Assembly: GCF_900113115.1 (NCBI RefSeq)
Contig: NZ_FOOF01000002.1
Span: 1 to 64,000 of the forward strand
Length of the DNA stretch: 64,000 bases
Direction of reading: 5' to 3'
Origin: Duganella sp. CF458
GTDB lineage: Bacteria; Pseudomonadota; Gammaproteobacteria; Burkholderiales; Burkholderiaceae_D
Position 1 is the stretch's first letter. Each line of letters begins with the position of its first letter. Of the stretch, positions 1-8,655 are shown piece by piece. The position numbers and the translations under genes were made by a program. The notes beneath the pieces are model-generated. The model made no database searches, had not been told where the DNA came from, and was given only the letters and a program-made list of their open reading frames with translations.

Positions 1-66
1 ATGGCTTCCACTCTGTTCGGTGAGACCTTGCCCCGCCGCCTTCAGAATCCTAATATCTTTTTCTAA
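1..66 (+). CDS. possible 3' end of an upstream gene (partial)
   Basis: The first frame is open from the window edge to a TAA at 64-66 and encodes 21 residues ending in a hydrophobic NPNIFF tail. The first codon of the window happens to be ATG, but without upstream sequence I cannot tell a start from an internal Met. Nothing in the peptide identifies a family. A perfect inverted repeat begins about 20 bases after the stop, which fits a gene end. It may be no gene at all. Confidence 0.25.
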   Translation: MASTLFGETLPRRLQNPNIFF

Positions 67-86
67 AGGTGCAGATTCAATATACG

Positions 87-154
87 AGCTCTGGCAATCC
101 GCCATTTGTTTCGTCGCGACGAAGTTGCGACACAAATGGCGGATTGCCAGAGCT
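87..154. repeat. perfect 23-bp inverted repeat (long hairpin)
   Basis: Arms 87-109 and 132-154 are exact reverse complements (23 of 23) around a 22-base loop that itself contains a 12-base palindrome at 111-122. No T-run follows on either strand, so it is not a standard intrinsic terminator. It lies upstream of dsbB and just after a possible gene end. It could be a REP/MITE-like element or a stable RNA hairpin. Confidence 0.85.
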
Positions 155-225
155 GACCCCGACTTAGTTTAAGGTAGCCTTCAGCGCTTTGTGCGAGAAT
201 TGGCCGGACTTTTAACCTTGATAAC

Positions 226-702
226 TTGATGATGATGAGCAATCGTAACGTACTGCTGGCGATCGCCTTTGTGAGCTTTGGCATGATCGGCGCAGCGATG
301 TATCTGCAGCATGTGCTGTACCTGATGCCTTGTCCGCTGTGCGTGATCCAGCGTTACCTGTTCATCGCGCTCGGCGTCGCGGCCTTGATCGGCGCCTTGT
401 CGTCCAGGCCGAAAGTGGCGGCTGGCGTGGGCCTGCTGGCCGCGCTGGGCGGCCTCGGCGTGGCGATCAAGCAGTTGTGGATCCTGGCCCACCCTGGCCT
501 GTCCTGTGGCATCGATCCAATGGAAACGCTGCTGAACAAGATCCCCACTTCGGAATACCTGCCATGGCTGTTCTACGCCGAAGGCCTGTGCCAGGACGCG
601 AATGAGAAGTTCCTGGGCCTGGTGATCCCGATGTGGTCCTGCATCTGGTTCGGCATTTTCGCCATCGTTACTGCGTGGCTATTGCTGCGCAAGCGCGCGT
701 GA
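226..702 (+). CDS. dsbB: disulfide bond formation protein B (DsbB)
   Basis: Inner-membrane oxidase that reoxidises periplasmic DsbA and passes electrons to quinone. The 158-residue product has four predicted membrane segments (about 9-29, 43-59, 65-86, 129-154). A PCPLC motif gives the first redox pair, Cys36/Cys39, followed by the periplasmic-loop cysteines Cys94 (GLSC) and Cys122 (GLC). This is the full DsbB set, and the length is normal for the family. Four consecutive-to-near Met codons make the start ambiguous within 12 bases and no strong ribosome site decides it. The stop overlaps the GTG start of prmC (GTGA). A ccdA-like/thioredoxin pair 6 kb away suggests further thiol-redox functions nearby. 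Confidence 0.93.
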   Translation: MMMMSNRNVLLAIAFVSFGMIGAAMYLQHVLYLMPCPLCVIQRYLFIALGVAALIGALSSRPKVAAGVGLLAALGGLGVAIKQLWILAHPGLSCGIDPMETLLNKIPTSEYLPWLFYAEGLCQDANEKFLGLVIPMWSCIWFGIFAIVTAWLLLRKRA

Positions 703-1529
703 AAGACCAGGTCACGGCCGGCATCACGCTTGGCGCCTTGCAGCGCAAGCCGCTGCTCGATCCGGTCGACCAGCGTATTCTCGTTTGCCATGCGCTGGGC
801 ATCAGCCGCACGGCGCTGATCACCCAATCGGAGCGCGTGCTGAGCGCGGAGGAAGCGGCACGCATATCGGCGCTGCTGCTGCGCCGCCACGATGGCGAGC
901 CGGTGGCTTATATCGTCGGCCAGCGCGAATTCTACGGCCTCGATTTTGAAACCACCCCGGCGGTGTTGATCCCGCGTCCCGATACGGAACTGCTGGTGGA
1001 GCTGGCACTGGTGCGCCTGCCGCCGCGCGGCAAGGTGCTGGACATGGGTACCGGCAGCGGCGCCATCGCCGTGGCCATCGCCCACAGCCGGCCGGACGCC
1101 GGCGTGACCGCGTTGGACGTGAGTCTGGACGCCCTGGCCGTGGCCGCGCGCAATGCGCAACGCAATGGCGCCAACGTGCGTTTCCTGCACAGCGACTGGT
1201 ACGCCGCGGTGGAAGGCGAACGGTTCGACCTGATCGTCTCCAACCCGCCCTATATCGCCGATGGCGACCGCCACCTGTCGGAGGGCGACCTGCGCTTCGA
1301 ACCGAGCGGCGCACTGACCGATTTTGCGGATGGCCTGAGCGCCCTGCGCATCATCATTTCCGGCGCCCAGGCCAAACTGGCGCCGGGCAGTTGGCTGCTG
1401 ATGGAACATGGCTACGACCAGTCGGCCGCGGTGCGCGAGCTGCTGTTGTCATCCGGTTATGCAGATGTGCAAAGCTGGCAAGATCTGGCCGGCATCGAAC
1501 GGGTCAGCGGCGGCCGCCGGCCCGGGTAA
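699..1529 (+). CDS. prmC: peptide chain release factor N5-glutamine methyltransferase
   Basis: SAM-dependent enzyme that methylates the GGQ glutamine of release factors RF1/RF2. The 276-residue reading has an N-terminal helical release-factor-binding region (about 1-90), the SAM-binding [10 protein letters not shown] motif near 114-123, and the catalytic NPPY at 182-185. I chose GTG at 699 because it overlaps the dsbB stop in a GTGA arrangement and gives the usual PrmC length. An upstream in-frame ATG at 633 would add 22 residues that lie inside dsbB. In many bacteria prmC follows prfA, but here it is translationally coupled to dsbB. Confidence 0.92.
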   Translation: MKDQVTAGITLGALQRKPLLDPVDQRILVCHALGISRTALITQSERVLSAEEAARISALLLRRHDGEPVAYIVGQREFYGLDFETTPAVLIPRPDTELLVELALVRLPPRGKVLDMGTGSGAIAVAIAHSRPDAGVTALDVSLDALAVAARNAQRNGANVRFLHSDWYAAVEGERFDLIVSNPPYIADGDRHLSEGDLRFEPSGALTDFADGLSALRIIISGAQAKLAPGSWLLMEHGYDQSAAVRELLLSSGYADVQSWQDLAGIERVSGGRRPG

Positions 1530-1639
1530 AATACGGCAACATGCGGCTTCCGGGCGGTTTTTGGGCCCCATCGTACGCGCTTTTCGGTTTTCGGTTAATC
1601 TCGCACCAATTTGATTTGCTGCATCGGAAAGGAAGTAAA

Positions 1640-3232
1640 TTGTCCAATCTATTGACTCGCCGCCTGGCCTTGTTGGCCGATGAAAAGCACCGTGCGGTGC
1701 TGCGCGGCGGCCTGCGCGGCATTGAGCGAGAAACCTTGCGGGTACAAGCGGATGGCCACCTGGCGCACACGCCACATCCCCTGCCACTGGGCTCGGCCCT
1801 GACGCATCCGCACATCACCACCGATTACGCTGAGACCCTGCTGGAGTTCATCACCCCGGCGGAGCATGACATCAAGACCACGCTGGAAAAGCTCGATGCG
1901 ATCCACCGCTTCAGCTACACCAAATTGGGCAATGAGCTGATCTGGAGCCAGTCCATGCCTTGCGAACTGCCGGGCGAAGAAGACATCGAGATCGCGTGGT
2001 ACGGCAAGTCCAACCTGGGCATGCTGAAGCACGTGTACCGCCGCGGCCTGGCGCTGCGCTACGGTAAGGCGATGCAGTGCATCGCCGGCATCCACTACAA
2101 CTACTCGATGGACGAGCGCCTGTGGCGCATCCTGGCCGAGAACGAAGGCGCGACCCACGTTACGCCCAAGGCCTACCAGTCGGAAGCCTACCTGGCGACC
2201 ATCCGCAACTTCCGCCGCTACAGCTGGCTGTTAATGTACCTGTTCGGCGCTTCGCCGGCGCTGGCCGAAGGCTTCCTGCGCGGCCGTCCGCACAAGCTCG
2301 AAAAACTGTCCGGCGACACGCTGTACCTGCCGTATGCGACCAGCCTGCGCATGAGCGACCTGGGTTACCAGAACGAGGCGCAATCCGGCCTGCATCCGCA
2401 CGAGAACAGCCTGGATTCGTATGTGGCCACGCTGACCAAGGCGGTCAACCAGCCTTACGAGCCGTATGCCCGGATCGGCACCAAGGTCAATGACGAGTGG
2501 GTCCAGCTGTCGACCAATGTGATCCAGATCGAAAACGAGTACTACTCGACGATCCGTCCGAAACGCGTGATCAATACCGGCGAGCGTCCGATCCAGGCGC
2601 TGTGCAACCGCGGCGTGCAGTACATCGAAGTGCGCTGCATGGACGTGGACCCGTTCGAGCCGGTCGGCATCAATGTGCAAACCGGCCGCTTCCTCGACGT
2701 GTTCCTGCTGTTCACCGCGCTGGAGGAAAGCCCGCTGATCACGCCGGAACACGGCGCACTGCTGGCGCGTAATTTTGCGCGCACGGTGAAGGAAGGCCGC
2801 CGTCCCGGCCTGACCTTGACCCGCGACGGCGAACAAGTCATGCTGAAGCAATGGGGCCTGGACCTGCTGGAGCGCTTCAAGCCTGTGGCGGAACTGCTGG
2901 ACCGCGAACACGGCGGACGCGAACACATGGCGGCGCTGGAAGCGCAGGCGGCCAAGCTGCACGACCCGGAAACCACGCCTTCGGCACGCGTGCTGCAGGC
3001 GCTGCGCGCGAACGGCAAGTCGTTCACCGCTTTCGGCCTGCACCAGAGCGAAAAGCATGCGGCCTACTTCCGCAGCCATCCGCCGAGCGCGGAAGACGTG
3101 GCGCGCTTCGACGACATGGCGCGCGTCTCCCTTGCGGAGCAGGAAGAACTGGAACGTACCCAGACCGGCAGCTTCGACGATTACGTCAAGGCCTACCGCG
3201 CCAGCAACCTGTGCCCGAACCACTGCACTTGA
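1640..3232 (+). CDS. gshA: glutamate-cysteine ligase (GshA)
   Basis: ATP-dependent first step of glutathione synthesis (gamma-glutamylcysteine formation) in the cytoplasm. The product is 530 residues, matching the gammaproteobacterial GshA type (E. coli about 518). It begins with the family-typical N-terminus containing [12 protein letters not shown], and its middle carries [14 protein letters not shown] chose TTG at 1640, preceded at 1626-1634 by the purine-rich GGAAAGGAA site. The open frame runs upstream to 1391 inside prmC, but those residues are not GshA-like. The stop is followed after 3 bases by the TTG start of the deacetylase-like gene, so the two are probably co-translated. Glutathione peroxidase (62.4 kb) and ohr (7.8 kb) in the window belong to the same redox theme. 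Confidence 0.93.
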   Translation: MSNLLTRRLALLADEKHRAVLRGGLRGIERETLRVQADGHLAHTPHPLPLGSALTHPHITTDYAETLLEFITPAEHDIKTTLEKLDAIHRFSYTKLGNELIWSQSMPCELPGEEDIEIAWYGKSNLGMLKHVYRRGLALRYGKAMQCIAGIHYNYSMDERLWRILAENEGATHVTPKAYQSEAYLATIRNFRRYSWLLMYLFGASPALAEGFLRGRPHKLEKLSGDTLYLPYATSLRMSDLGYQNEAQSGLHPHENSLDSYVATLTKAVNQPYEPYARIGTKVNDEWVQLSTNVIQIENEYYSTIRPKRVINTGERPIQALCNRGVQYIEVRCMDVDPFEPVGINVQTGRFLDVFLLFTALEESPLITPEHGALLARNFARTVKEGRRPGLTLTRDGEQVMLKQWGLDLLERFKPVAELLDREHGGREHMAALEAQAAKLHDPETTPSARVLQALRANGKSFTAFGLHQSEKHAAYFRSHPPSAEDVARFDDMARVSLAEQEELERTQTGSFDDYVKAYRASNLCPNHCT

Positions 3233-3235
3233 CCC

Positions 3236-4243
3236 TTGCTCACTTTCTTTAACGAACAGCACGCGCAACAGTTCGGCGGCACGGAGCATCTGGTCAGGTC
3301 CGTGCAGGCAGAACTGGAGCGGCGCGGGCTGGGCCAGATCGTGACGCCGCAGAGCGTTCCGCTCACCGCGCTTGAGCGCACGCACAGCCCGCGCTACCTG
3401 GCTTTCCTGCGCAATGCATGGAGCGAATCGCAAGCGCAGCCGAAATTCACGGGCTGGCCGATCATCACCGCCAACCAGATGGCGATACGCACCATGCGCA
3501 CCGATATCGAGCCGGAAGACTTCCTCGCCCGTTTTGGGCTGTATTCAATGGACACCTTCACGGGGATCGGTGCCGGCACCTGGAGTGCGGCCAAGGGCGG
3601 CGCCGACTGCGCGGTCAACGCCGCCCATGCCTTGCGGGTCGGCGAGCGCGGTACCTTTGTGCTGACGCAGCCGCAAGGCCACCACGCGGGGGCCGATTTT
3701 TGCGGCGGCTACAGCTACCTGAATAATGCGGCGCTGGCCGCCCAGCACTTGCTGGACGACGGACTGGCCAAGGTTGCCATCCTCGACCTCGACTACCAGC
3801 ACGGCAACGGCGCCCAAGGCATATTCTACGAGCGGGCCGACGTGCTGTGCCTGTCGATCCATGGCGAGCCGCGCCAGACTTTTCCCTACTATTGCGGCCA
3901 CGCCGACGAGACCGGCGCCGGTGCCGGAGTGGGCTACAACGTCAACATCCCGCTGGCGCCGGGCTCCAATGCAGCGGCCTGGTTCGCCGCGCTGGAAACG
4001 GCTTGCGTACGCTTGTCGATGTACCGCCCGGAGGCGCTGGTCGTGGCATTGGGCGGCAACATCTTCCACGGCGAGCAGCATGGCGGCTTTGGGCTGGCGC
4101 CCGCCGACTTCCTGCGCCTGGGCGAGCGCCTGGCCTGGCTAGGCATTCCCACCACTTTCCAGCTGGAAGGCGGGACGATGCGGCGCGAACTGGGCACCAA
4201 TATCGTCAACGTGCTGGAAGGCTTCGATTGCGCCATGGTCTAG
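3236..4243 (+). CDS. histone deacetylase / acetylpolyamine amidohydrolase-fold protein, degenerate active site
   Basis: 335 residues with the arginase/HDAC fold. The paired histidines HH149-150 (QGHHAGADFCGGYSYLNN), the DLDYQHGNG strand at 184-192 and a LGGN loop at 272-275 are recognisable. Active members use Asp-x-His and a later Asp to bind zinc and a GGY tyrosine for catalysis. Here the positions read Asp186-Tyr-Gln188, Asn275 and Thr314 (EGGTM), so two metal ligands and the catalytic Tyr appear replaced, while Asp186 remains. I infer a pseudo-enzyme or a changed activity. It starts with TTG 3 bases after the gshA stop and is almost certainly co-expressed with it. The family assignment is firm and the function unknown. 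Confidence 0.85.
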   Translation: MLTFFNEQHAQQFGGTEHLVRSVQAELERRGLGQIVTPQSVPLTALERTHSPRYLAFLRNAWSESQAQPKFTGWPIITANQMAIRTMRTDIEPEDFLARFGLYSMDTFTGIGAGTWSAAKGGADCAVNAAHALRVGERGTFVLTQPQGHHAGADFCGGYSYLNNAALAAQHLLDDGLAKVAILDLDYQHGNGAQGIFYERADVLCLSIHGEPRQTFPYYCGHADETGAGAGVGYNVNIPLAPGSNAAAWFAALETACVRLSMYRPEALVVALGGNIFHGEQHGGFGLAPADFLRLGERLAWLGIPTTFQLEGGTMRRELGTNIVNVLEGFDCAMV

Positions 4244-4244
4244 G

Positions 4245-5564
4245 CTAGCCGGGCAGCGCCAGCCGCGCTTCCAGGCCGCCGCCTGCGCGCTGGCTCAGCG
4301 CCAGGCTGCCGCCCATCGCGGTGGCCAATTGGCGGGCAATCGCCAGTCCCAGGCCGGTGCCGCCGGTTTCGCGGCTGCGTGAGGATTCCAGCCGCACGAA
4401 GGGTTCAAAGACCGCCTGCAGCGATTCCTCCGGAATGCCCGGGCCGCGATCCAGCACCTTGATCACGATGCCGCCGCGATCGGCGCCCGCGCCGTCCGGC
4501 CGCGCAACGTGCACCTCGGCGCTGCCGCCGAATTTGAGCGCGTTGTCGATCAGGTTGCCCAGCACCCGGCGCAGCGCCTGCGGGCGCAACTCCATCGCAT
4601 GGCCAACTGCGCCATGCAGCGTGACGTCCTGGCCCGCATCGGTGTAATCGTGCACCATGCTGTCGAGCAGCGCGTCCGGATCGATGCGCGTGGGCGCTTC
4701 GGCAGTGCCGTGCAGGGTGCGCGCATACGCCACGCCTTCCTTCACCAACTGCTCCATCGCCTGCAAGTCCTGGCGCAGCTTGGCCTGCTGCGTTTCGTCA
4801 TCCATCATGTCGACCCGCAGGCGCATGCGCGTGATCGGCGTCTGCAAGTCATGCGAAATCGATGCCAGTATCTGGATGCGCTCCGCCATATAGCCGGCGA
4901 TACGCTGCTGCATGGCGTTGAAGGCGCGCGCCGCACGCGCCACTTCCGACGGTCCGCTTTCCGCCAGGTGGGCGCCCTGCATGTCGGGGCCGAGCGCATC
5001 GGCCGCCAGCGCCAGCTGCTCCAGCGGGCGGGTGGCCAGACGCACCGCCAGCCAGCAGCACAAGGCAAACACCGCAAGCTGCGCCACCATCAGAGCGCCA
5101 AACCAGGGCGACATCGGCACGTCGCGCATCGGACGGAAATCGATGGTCAGCGGCATGCCATCGTTCAATCGCAAGTGGACTTGATAGCGTTCATGTTCGC
5201 CGAGAATCTGATGCACGGTCAGCTTGTATTTCTTGCCGACGCCTTCCTCGAACGAGCGCACTGCGTTGGCTTCCAGCACGTCCAGGTGCGGCAAAGCTTC
5301 GTCACATTCCTCCAGCCTGAATTCGTAGCTGCGGCGCGCCAGGCGCGGCAACCACTCCGCACGTTGCGGGGCAGGCAGGGCGTCGAGCAGGGCTACCGAA
5401 GTGGTGACCTCGCGCTCGATATAGCCCATCATCATATTGGTGGTCGCCTCGTTCCGCTCGCGCATGGTGAGCCAGAACGACAAGCCCTGCGCCACAGCCA
5501 CGCCAAGGCAAAGCAGCAGGCCGAGGCGCGCGAACAGGCTGCGCGGCCAACGCAGGCGCATCAT
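4245..5564 (-). CDS. sensor histidine kinase (EnvZ/RstB-like), OmpR-system partner
   Basis: 439-residue inner-membrane kinase with TM1 about 10-33, a periplasmic sensor about 34-155, TM2 about 156-177 and HAMP about 178-230. The phospho-acceptor His238 lies in the H-box SISHDLQTP. The HATPase domain has N-box NLIDNALKF, DRGPGIP and GTGLGLAIA. The periplasmic domain of roughly 120 residues is typical of EnvZ-like kinases, and its signal cannot be read from sequence. Its ATG overlaps the end of the response regulator gene (4 bases), so the pair is one transcription unit with the regulator first. It converges on the deacetylase-like gene with a 1-base gap. Confidence 0.93.
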   Translation of the reverse strand: MMRLRWPRSLFARLGLLLCLGVAVAQGLSFWLTMRERNEATTNMMMGYIEREVTTSVALLDALPAPQRAEWLPRLARRSYEFRLEECDEALPHLDVLEANAVRSFEEGVGKKYKLTVHQILGEHERYQVHLRLNDGMPLTIDFRPMRDVPMSPWFGALMVAQLAVFALCCWLAVRLATRPLEQLALAADALGPDMQGAHLAESGPSEVARAARAFNAMQQRIAGYMAERIQILASISHDLQTPITRMRLRVDMMDDETQQAKLRQDLQAMEQLVKEGVAYARTLHGTAEAPTRIDPDALLDSMVHDYTDAGQDVTLHGAVGHAMELRPQALRRVLGNLIDNALKFGGSAEVHVARPDGAGADRGGIVIKVLDRGPGIPEESLQAVFEPFVRLESSRSRETGGTGLGLAIARQLATAMGGSLALSQRAGGGLEARLALPG

Positions 5565-6301
5565 GGCTCACCAGCCGCCAGCGTGACCGCCGACGAGAAG
5601 ACGTAACCCTCGCTGCGCAGGGTCTTGATGTAGCGCGGCTCGCGCGCCGTGTCGCGCAGGCGCTGGCGCACGCGGCTCACCAGCAGGTCGATCGAGCGGT
5701 CGAACTGGTCGGCATTGCGGCCCTGGGTCAGGTTCAGCAGCTGGTCGCGCGTCAGCACGCGCTGCGGATGATCGAGGAACACGCGCAGCAGGCGATATTC
5801 GGCGCCGCTCAACGCGACTTGCGTGCCGTCGGCATCGATCAGGTGGCGCGCCACCGTGTCGAGGCGCCAGTCGCCGAAGGCCAGCATCGGTACCGATTCA
5901 TTGACCTGCATATTCGGCGGCAGCATGCGCGTGCGGCGCAGCACCGCGTTGATGCGCGCCAGCAGTTCGCGCACGGCGAAGGGCTTGGGCAGGTAATCGT
6001 CGGCGCCCATTTCTAGTCCGATGATGCGATCGGTTTCGTCATTGCGCGCGGTCAGCATCAGTACCGGAATGGCTTTGTGCTTGCCGGCCCGCAGGTCGCG
6101 GCACAGCGCCAGGCCGTCTTCGCCGGGCAGCATCAGGTCCAGCACGACCAGGTCGGGCGTGTCTTCCTCGATCACGGCGCGCATCTGGCGGCCGTTGGCT
6201 GCCAGCGAGGTGCGCAAGCCGTTCTTCTGCAAATAGGCGCCGATCAACTCGCGGATATCGCGGTCATCGTCAACGATCAGGATGTGGTCTTGGTTTTCCA
6301 T
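5561..6301 (-). CDS. OmpR-family response regulator
   Basis: 246-residue two-domain regulator. The receiver (about 6-120) has acidic residues DDD11-13, phospho-acceptor Asp55 (VVLDLMLPGEDG), Thr (LTAR) and the KPF lysine. The C-terminal winged-helix DNA-binding domain is about 145-240 (LSGAEYRLLRVFL, RSIDLLVSRVRQRL). I chose ATG 6301 (MENQDH) over an upstream frame extension because this matches OmpR-type N-termini. It is co-transcribed with the downstream kinase and divergent from the ccdA-like/thioredoxin pair. The shared 153-base gap carries an inverted repeat at 6345-6367. OmpR itself is the closest named type, but I would not assign osmoregulation. Confidence 0.92.
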   Translation of the reverse strand: MENQDHILIVDDDRDIRELIGAYLQKNGLRTSLAANGRQMRAVIEEDTPDLVVLDLMLPGEDGLALCRDLRAGKHKAIPVLMLTARNDETDRIIGLEMGADDYLPKPFAVRELLARINAVLRRTRMLPPNMQVNESVPMLAFGDWRLDTVARHLIDADGTQVALSGAEYRLLRVFLDHPQRVLTRDQLLNLTQGRNADQFDRSIDLLVSRVRQRLRDTAREPRYIKTLRSEGYVFSSAVTLAAGEP

Positions 6302-6344
6302 GGAGCCATGATACCCAATGCCTGGGAGAGATTTGTATCCCAGT

Positions 6345-6367
6345 GTGTACAGCCGGACCAGGTACAC
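6345..6367. promoter_or_regulatory. candidate operator: GTGTAC-N11-GTACAC
   Basis: Six-base arms 6345-6350 and 6362-6367 are exact inverted repeats, placed between two divergent transcription units (response regulator and ccdA-like gene). The position suits a regulator-binding site. The motif is short and there is no second copy in the gap, so support is modest. Confidence 0.35.
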
Positions 6368-6454
6368 AAAACATTGCACAGCCAGGGGGGCGGCGAAATA
6401 TGCCGGATACCTGCGAGCGTTCCAATGGAGTCATTCCACCACACGGAGCCGACC

Positions 6455-7156
6455 ATGACCAACCCGCTCGACACACCGCTGGCCTTCCTGGCCGGCCTGC
6501 TGACCATCGCTTCGCCTTGCGTGCTGCCGATGCTGCCCATCCTGCTGGGCTCCGGCGTCAACCAGCGCAACCGCCGCCGACCGCTCTTCATCGTGGCCGG
6601 CTTCATCCTGAGCTTTGCCAGCTTTGCCATGCTGCTCGGCGTGGTGTCGGCCACCATCGACGTGGCGCAGGAAGTGCTGCGCAATACCGCCATCGCCCTG
6701 CTGGCCCTGTCCGGCCTGTTCCGCCTGTGGCCGGCGCCATATGCGTGGCTGGTCGCCCGCCTGCCGGGCCGCAGCGCCAGCGCCGCGCCGCGCGAAGACG
6801 ACGGCAGCAACGGCGGCGCCTTCCTGCTCGGCGTATCGCTGGGAGCCGTCTGGACGCCGTGCGCCGGGCCGGTGCTGGCCTCCATCCTGGTGCTGGTGGT
6901 GAAGGCGCAAGACCCGGCCTGGTCGGCCCTGCTGCTCACCTTGTATGCCATCGGCGCGGCCGTGCCCATGCTCGGGATTATTTACGGCGGCCAGTACGCC
7001 ACCCAGCGCGTGCGTTCCGTTGCCCGCCATGCCCAGCGCCTGCAACAAGTGTTCGGCGTGCTGGTAGTGGCCACCGCCATCGCGATCTACCTGCAATACG
7101 ACACCCTGGCCTATTCCTGGGCCGCCCAACACCTCCCCACCCTGAAAGGACTGTGA
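6455..7156 (+). CDS. CcdA/DsbD-like thiol:disulfide transporter (cytochrome c biogenesis family)
   Basis: 233-residue polytopic inner-membrane protein of the DsbD/CcdA/LysE superfamily, which moves reducing equivalents from cytoplasmic thioredoxin to periplasmic thioredoxin-like proteins. The two membrane-embedded redox cysteines are in place, in SPCVLPMLP (Cys22) and TPCAGPVLA (Cys136), one per symmetrical half. I see six hydrophobic segments. A loop of charged residues at 104-122 separates the halves. ATG 6455 was chosen; an in-frame ATG at 6425 would add ten residues. The partner thioredoxin-like gene begins 2 bases after the stop, so the two form a CcdA-plus-periplasmic-reductase module. 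The usual ccm genes are absent, so substrates other than apocytochrome c are possible. Confidence 0.88.
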   Translation: MTNPLDTPLAFLAGLLTIASPCVLPMLPILLGSGVNQRNRRRPLFIVAGFILSFASFAMLLGVVSATIDVAQEVLRNTAIALLALSGLFRLWPAPYAWLVARLPGRSASAAPREDDGSNGGAFLLGVSLGAVWTPCAGPVLASILVLVVKAQDPAWSALLLTLYAIGAAVPMLGIIYGGQYATQRVRSVARHAQRLQQVFGVLVVATAIAIYLQYDTLAYSWAAQHLPTLKGL

Positions 7157-7158
7157 AC

Positions 7159-7677
7159 ATGAAGAACACCCTGAAATTCCTGGCTGCCGCGGCAACCCTG
7201 CTCGGTGCCAGCGCCGGCGCCAGAGCGGCCACGGCGCCGTTCGAAGCCCCTGAATTCAGCGGCATCACCCATTGGCTCAACAGTGAGCCGCTCACGATCA
7301 AGCAACTGCGTGGCAAGGTGATACTGGTTGATTTCTGGACCTATGACTGCATAAACTGTATCAACACCCTGTCCCATGTCGTGCAGTGGCACGACAAGTA
7401 CAAAGACAAGGGCTTGGTCGTGGTCGGCGTCCATACGCCGGAGTACGCTTTCGAGCGCAAGACCGAGAATGTGCGCACCGCGCTGAAGCGCTTTGACATA
7501 CGCTATCCAGTCGCCCAGGACAACCGCTACGCCACCTGGAACGCGTACAACAACCGCTACTGGCCAGCTTTCTATTTGGTCAACAAGAAGGGCCAGGTGG
7601 TGTACACCCACTTCGGGGAAGGCCAGTACCAGCAAACCGAAGCGCGGATCCAGCAACTGCTGGCTCAAACCGAGTGA
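7159..7677 (+). CDS. exported thioredoxin-like protein (DipZ/TlpA-like)
   Basis: 172 residues. A Sec-type signal peptide (about 1-23, ending ARA-A) is followed by a thioredoxin fold whose active site reads WTYDCINCIN, with Cys64/Cys67. This WTYxCxNC form is typical of the C-terminal domain of DipZ proteins. The cis-proline equivalent lies in RYWPAFYLVN. A GAAAGGA ribosome site sits before ATG 7159, overlapping the end of the preceding gene. It is presumed to be reduced by the adjacent CcdA-like protein and to act in the periplasm. The target is unknown. Confidence 0.9.
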   Translation: MKNTLKFLAAAATLLGASAGARAATAPFEAPEFSGITHWLNSEPLTIKQLRGKVILVDFWTYDCINCINTLSHVVQWHDKYKDKGLVVVGVHTPEYAFERKTENVRTALKRFDIRYPVAQDNRYATWNAYNNRYWPAFYLVNKKGQVVYTHFGEGQYQQTEARIQQLLAQTE

Positions 7678-7711
7678 GTTCAAGATGAGCGAAAAATTCT
7701 TGAAAAATAGC

Positions 7712-7743
7712 TTGCAATTGAATCGCACACTATTTATAGTGTG
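7712..7743 (+). promoter_or_regulatory. ohr promoter with overlapping 18-bp palindrome
   Basis: A sigma70-like promoter reads TTGCAA (7712-7717), 17-base spacer, TATAGT (7735-7740). A perfect inverted repeat, CACACTAT-TT-ATAGTGTG (7726-7743), covers the -10 box. A repressor bound there would block RNA polymerase. OhrR (MarR family) is the expected repressor of ohr, but no ohrR is adjacent. Confidence 0.6.
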
Positions 7744-7830
7744 GACATGGGCAGCACACACCGCCCCGGAAGCTGGAAACAAATAGCACGCTAGTTAATC
7801 GCTCACAACTCACAAAAAGGAAACATCATC

Positions 7831-8259
7831 ATGGCAAAGATCTCCAACATCCTGTACCGCGCCAACGCCACCTCCACCGGCGGCCGCGAAGGCAAATCCA
7901 CCTCCAGCGACAATGCACTGGACGTCAAGCTGACCACGCCCAAAGAACTGGGCGGCAACGGCGCGTTCGGCACCAACCCGGAGCAACTGTTCGCAGCCGG
8001 CTATTCGGCCTGCTTCATCGGTGCCCTGAAGTTTGTTGGCGGCCGCGACAAGATCGCCGTACCGGCTGACGCTTCGATCAACGCCACCGTCGGCATCGGC
8101 CCGATCGAGACCGGCTTCGGCATCGAAGTGGAATTGAAGATTTCACTGCCAGGCGTAGACCGCGCCACCGCGGAAAAACTGGTGAACGCCGCCCACATCG
8201 TCTGCCCGTACTCGAATGCGACGCGCGGCAACATCGACGTCACCCTGACCATCGTATAA
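7831..8259 (+). CDS. ohr: organic hydroperoxide resistance protein (Ohr)
   Basis: 142-residue OsmC/Ohr-family thiol peroxidase that reduces organic and lipid hydroperoxides, usually recycled by lipoylated proteins. The two catalytic cysteines are Cys61 ([10 protein letters not shown]) and Cys125 ([13 protein letters not shown]), both in canonical Ohr context. Conserved Arg19 (GGREG) and Glu51 ([10 protein letters not shown]) are also present. Length is exactly typical. A good AAAAAGGAAA ribosome site precedes ATG 7831. It is likely regulated from the palindromic promoter at 7712-7743. It is a single-gene unit with its own upstream region. Confidence 0.95.
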   Translation: MAKISNILYRANATSTGGREGKSTSSDNALDVKLTTPKELGGNGAFGTNPEQLFAAGYSACFIGALKFVGGRDKIAVPADASINATVGIGPIETGFGIEVELKISLPGVDRATAEKLVNAAHIVCPYSNATRGNIDVTLTIV

Positions 8260-8314
8260 GCAAGCAAGGGCCCGGCAGCACAGGCGGCCGGGCCCACCTT
8301 CAAGGAGAAATATC

Positions 8315-8614
8315 ATGAAAGCATTTGCAACCATCATCGCTTCCGCCGCCCTGGCCCTCTCCACTGCCGCCCAGGCAGCGCCGCCCGACACCATCAGCGG
8401 TGAAGGCTACCAGGCCGACATCAGTTTCGTATCGACCAAGACCCGCGCGGAAGTAAAGGCTGAGACCATCGCCGCCCTGCGCCGTGGCGACATCCTGACC
8501 GGCGAACTGTATCCGCTGGATTTTGCCTCGCCGATCCGCGGCAAGACCCGCGCCCAGGTGAAAGCCGAGCTGGCCCTGGCCATCCGCAATGGCGAGATCC
8601 GCATCGAGCAATAA
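8315..8614 (+). CDS. exported DUF4148 protein
   Basis: 99 residues: a signal peptide (about 1-21, cleavage after AQA) and a short mature part. It shows two copies of a TRAxVKAE motif (TKTRAEVKAETIAALRRGDI and GKTRAQVKAELALAIRNGEI), the signature of DUF4148, a small periplasmic family abundant in Burkholderiales. No biochemical role is known. A GGAG ribosome site lies before ATG 8315. It sits 55 bases after ohr on the same strand and could be read through from the ohr promoter. Confidence 0.85.
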   Translation: MKAFATIIASAALALSTAAQAAPPDTISGEGYQADISFVSTKTRAEVKAETIAALRRGDILTGELYPLDFASPIRGKTRAQVKAELALAIRNGEIRIEQ

Positions 8615-8655
8615 GCTGGCATAAAATGGTCGCCTCCCACCAAGCGAGGTGACCA

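Noticed and set aside
1391..1639. Extension of GshA into prmC
   Set aside because: Residues upstream of TTG 1640 lie over prmC, are not GshA-like, and the ribosome site is right before 1640.
7685..7786. A 33-codon frame before ohr
   Set aside because: It overlaps the ohr promoter and palindrome, has no ribosome site and no recognisable sequence.
8315..8614. Tandem repeat in the DUF4148 gene as a mobile or CRISPR-like repeat
   Set aside because: The repetition is a protein-level motif of the family, not repeated DNA.
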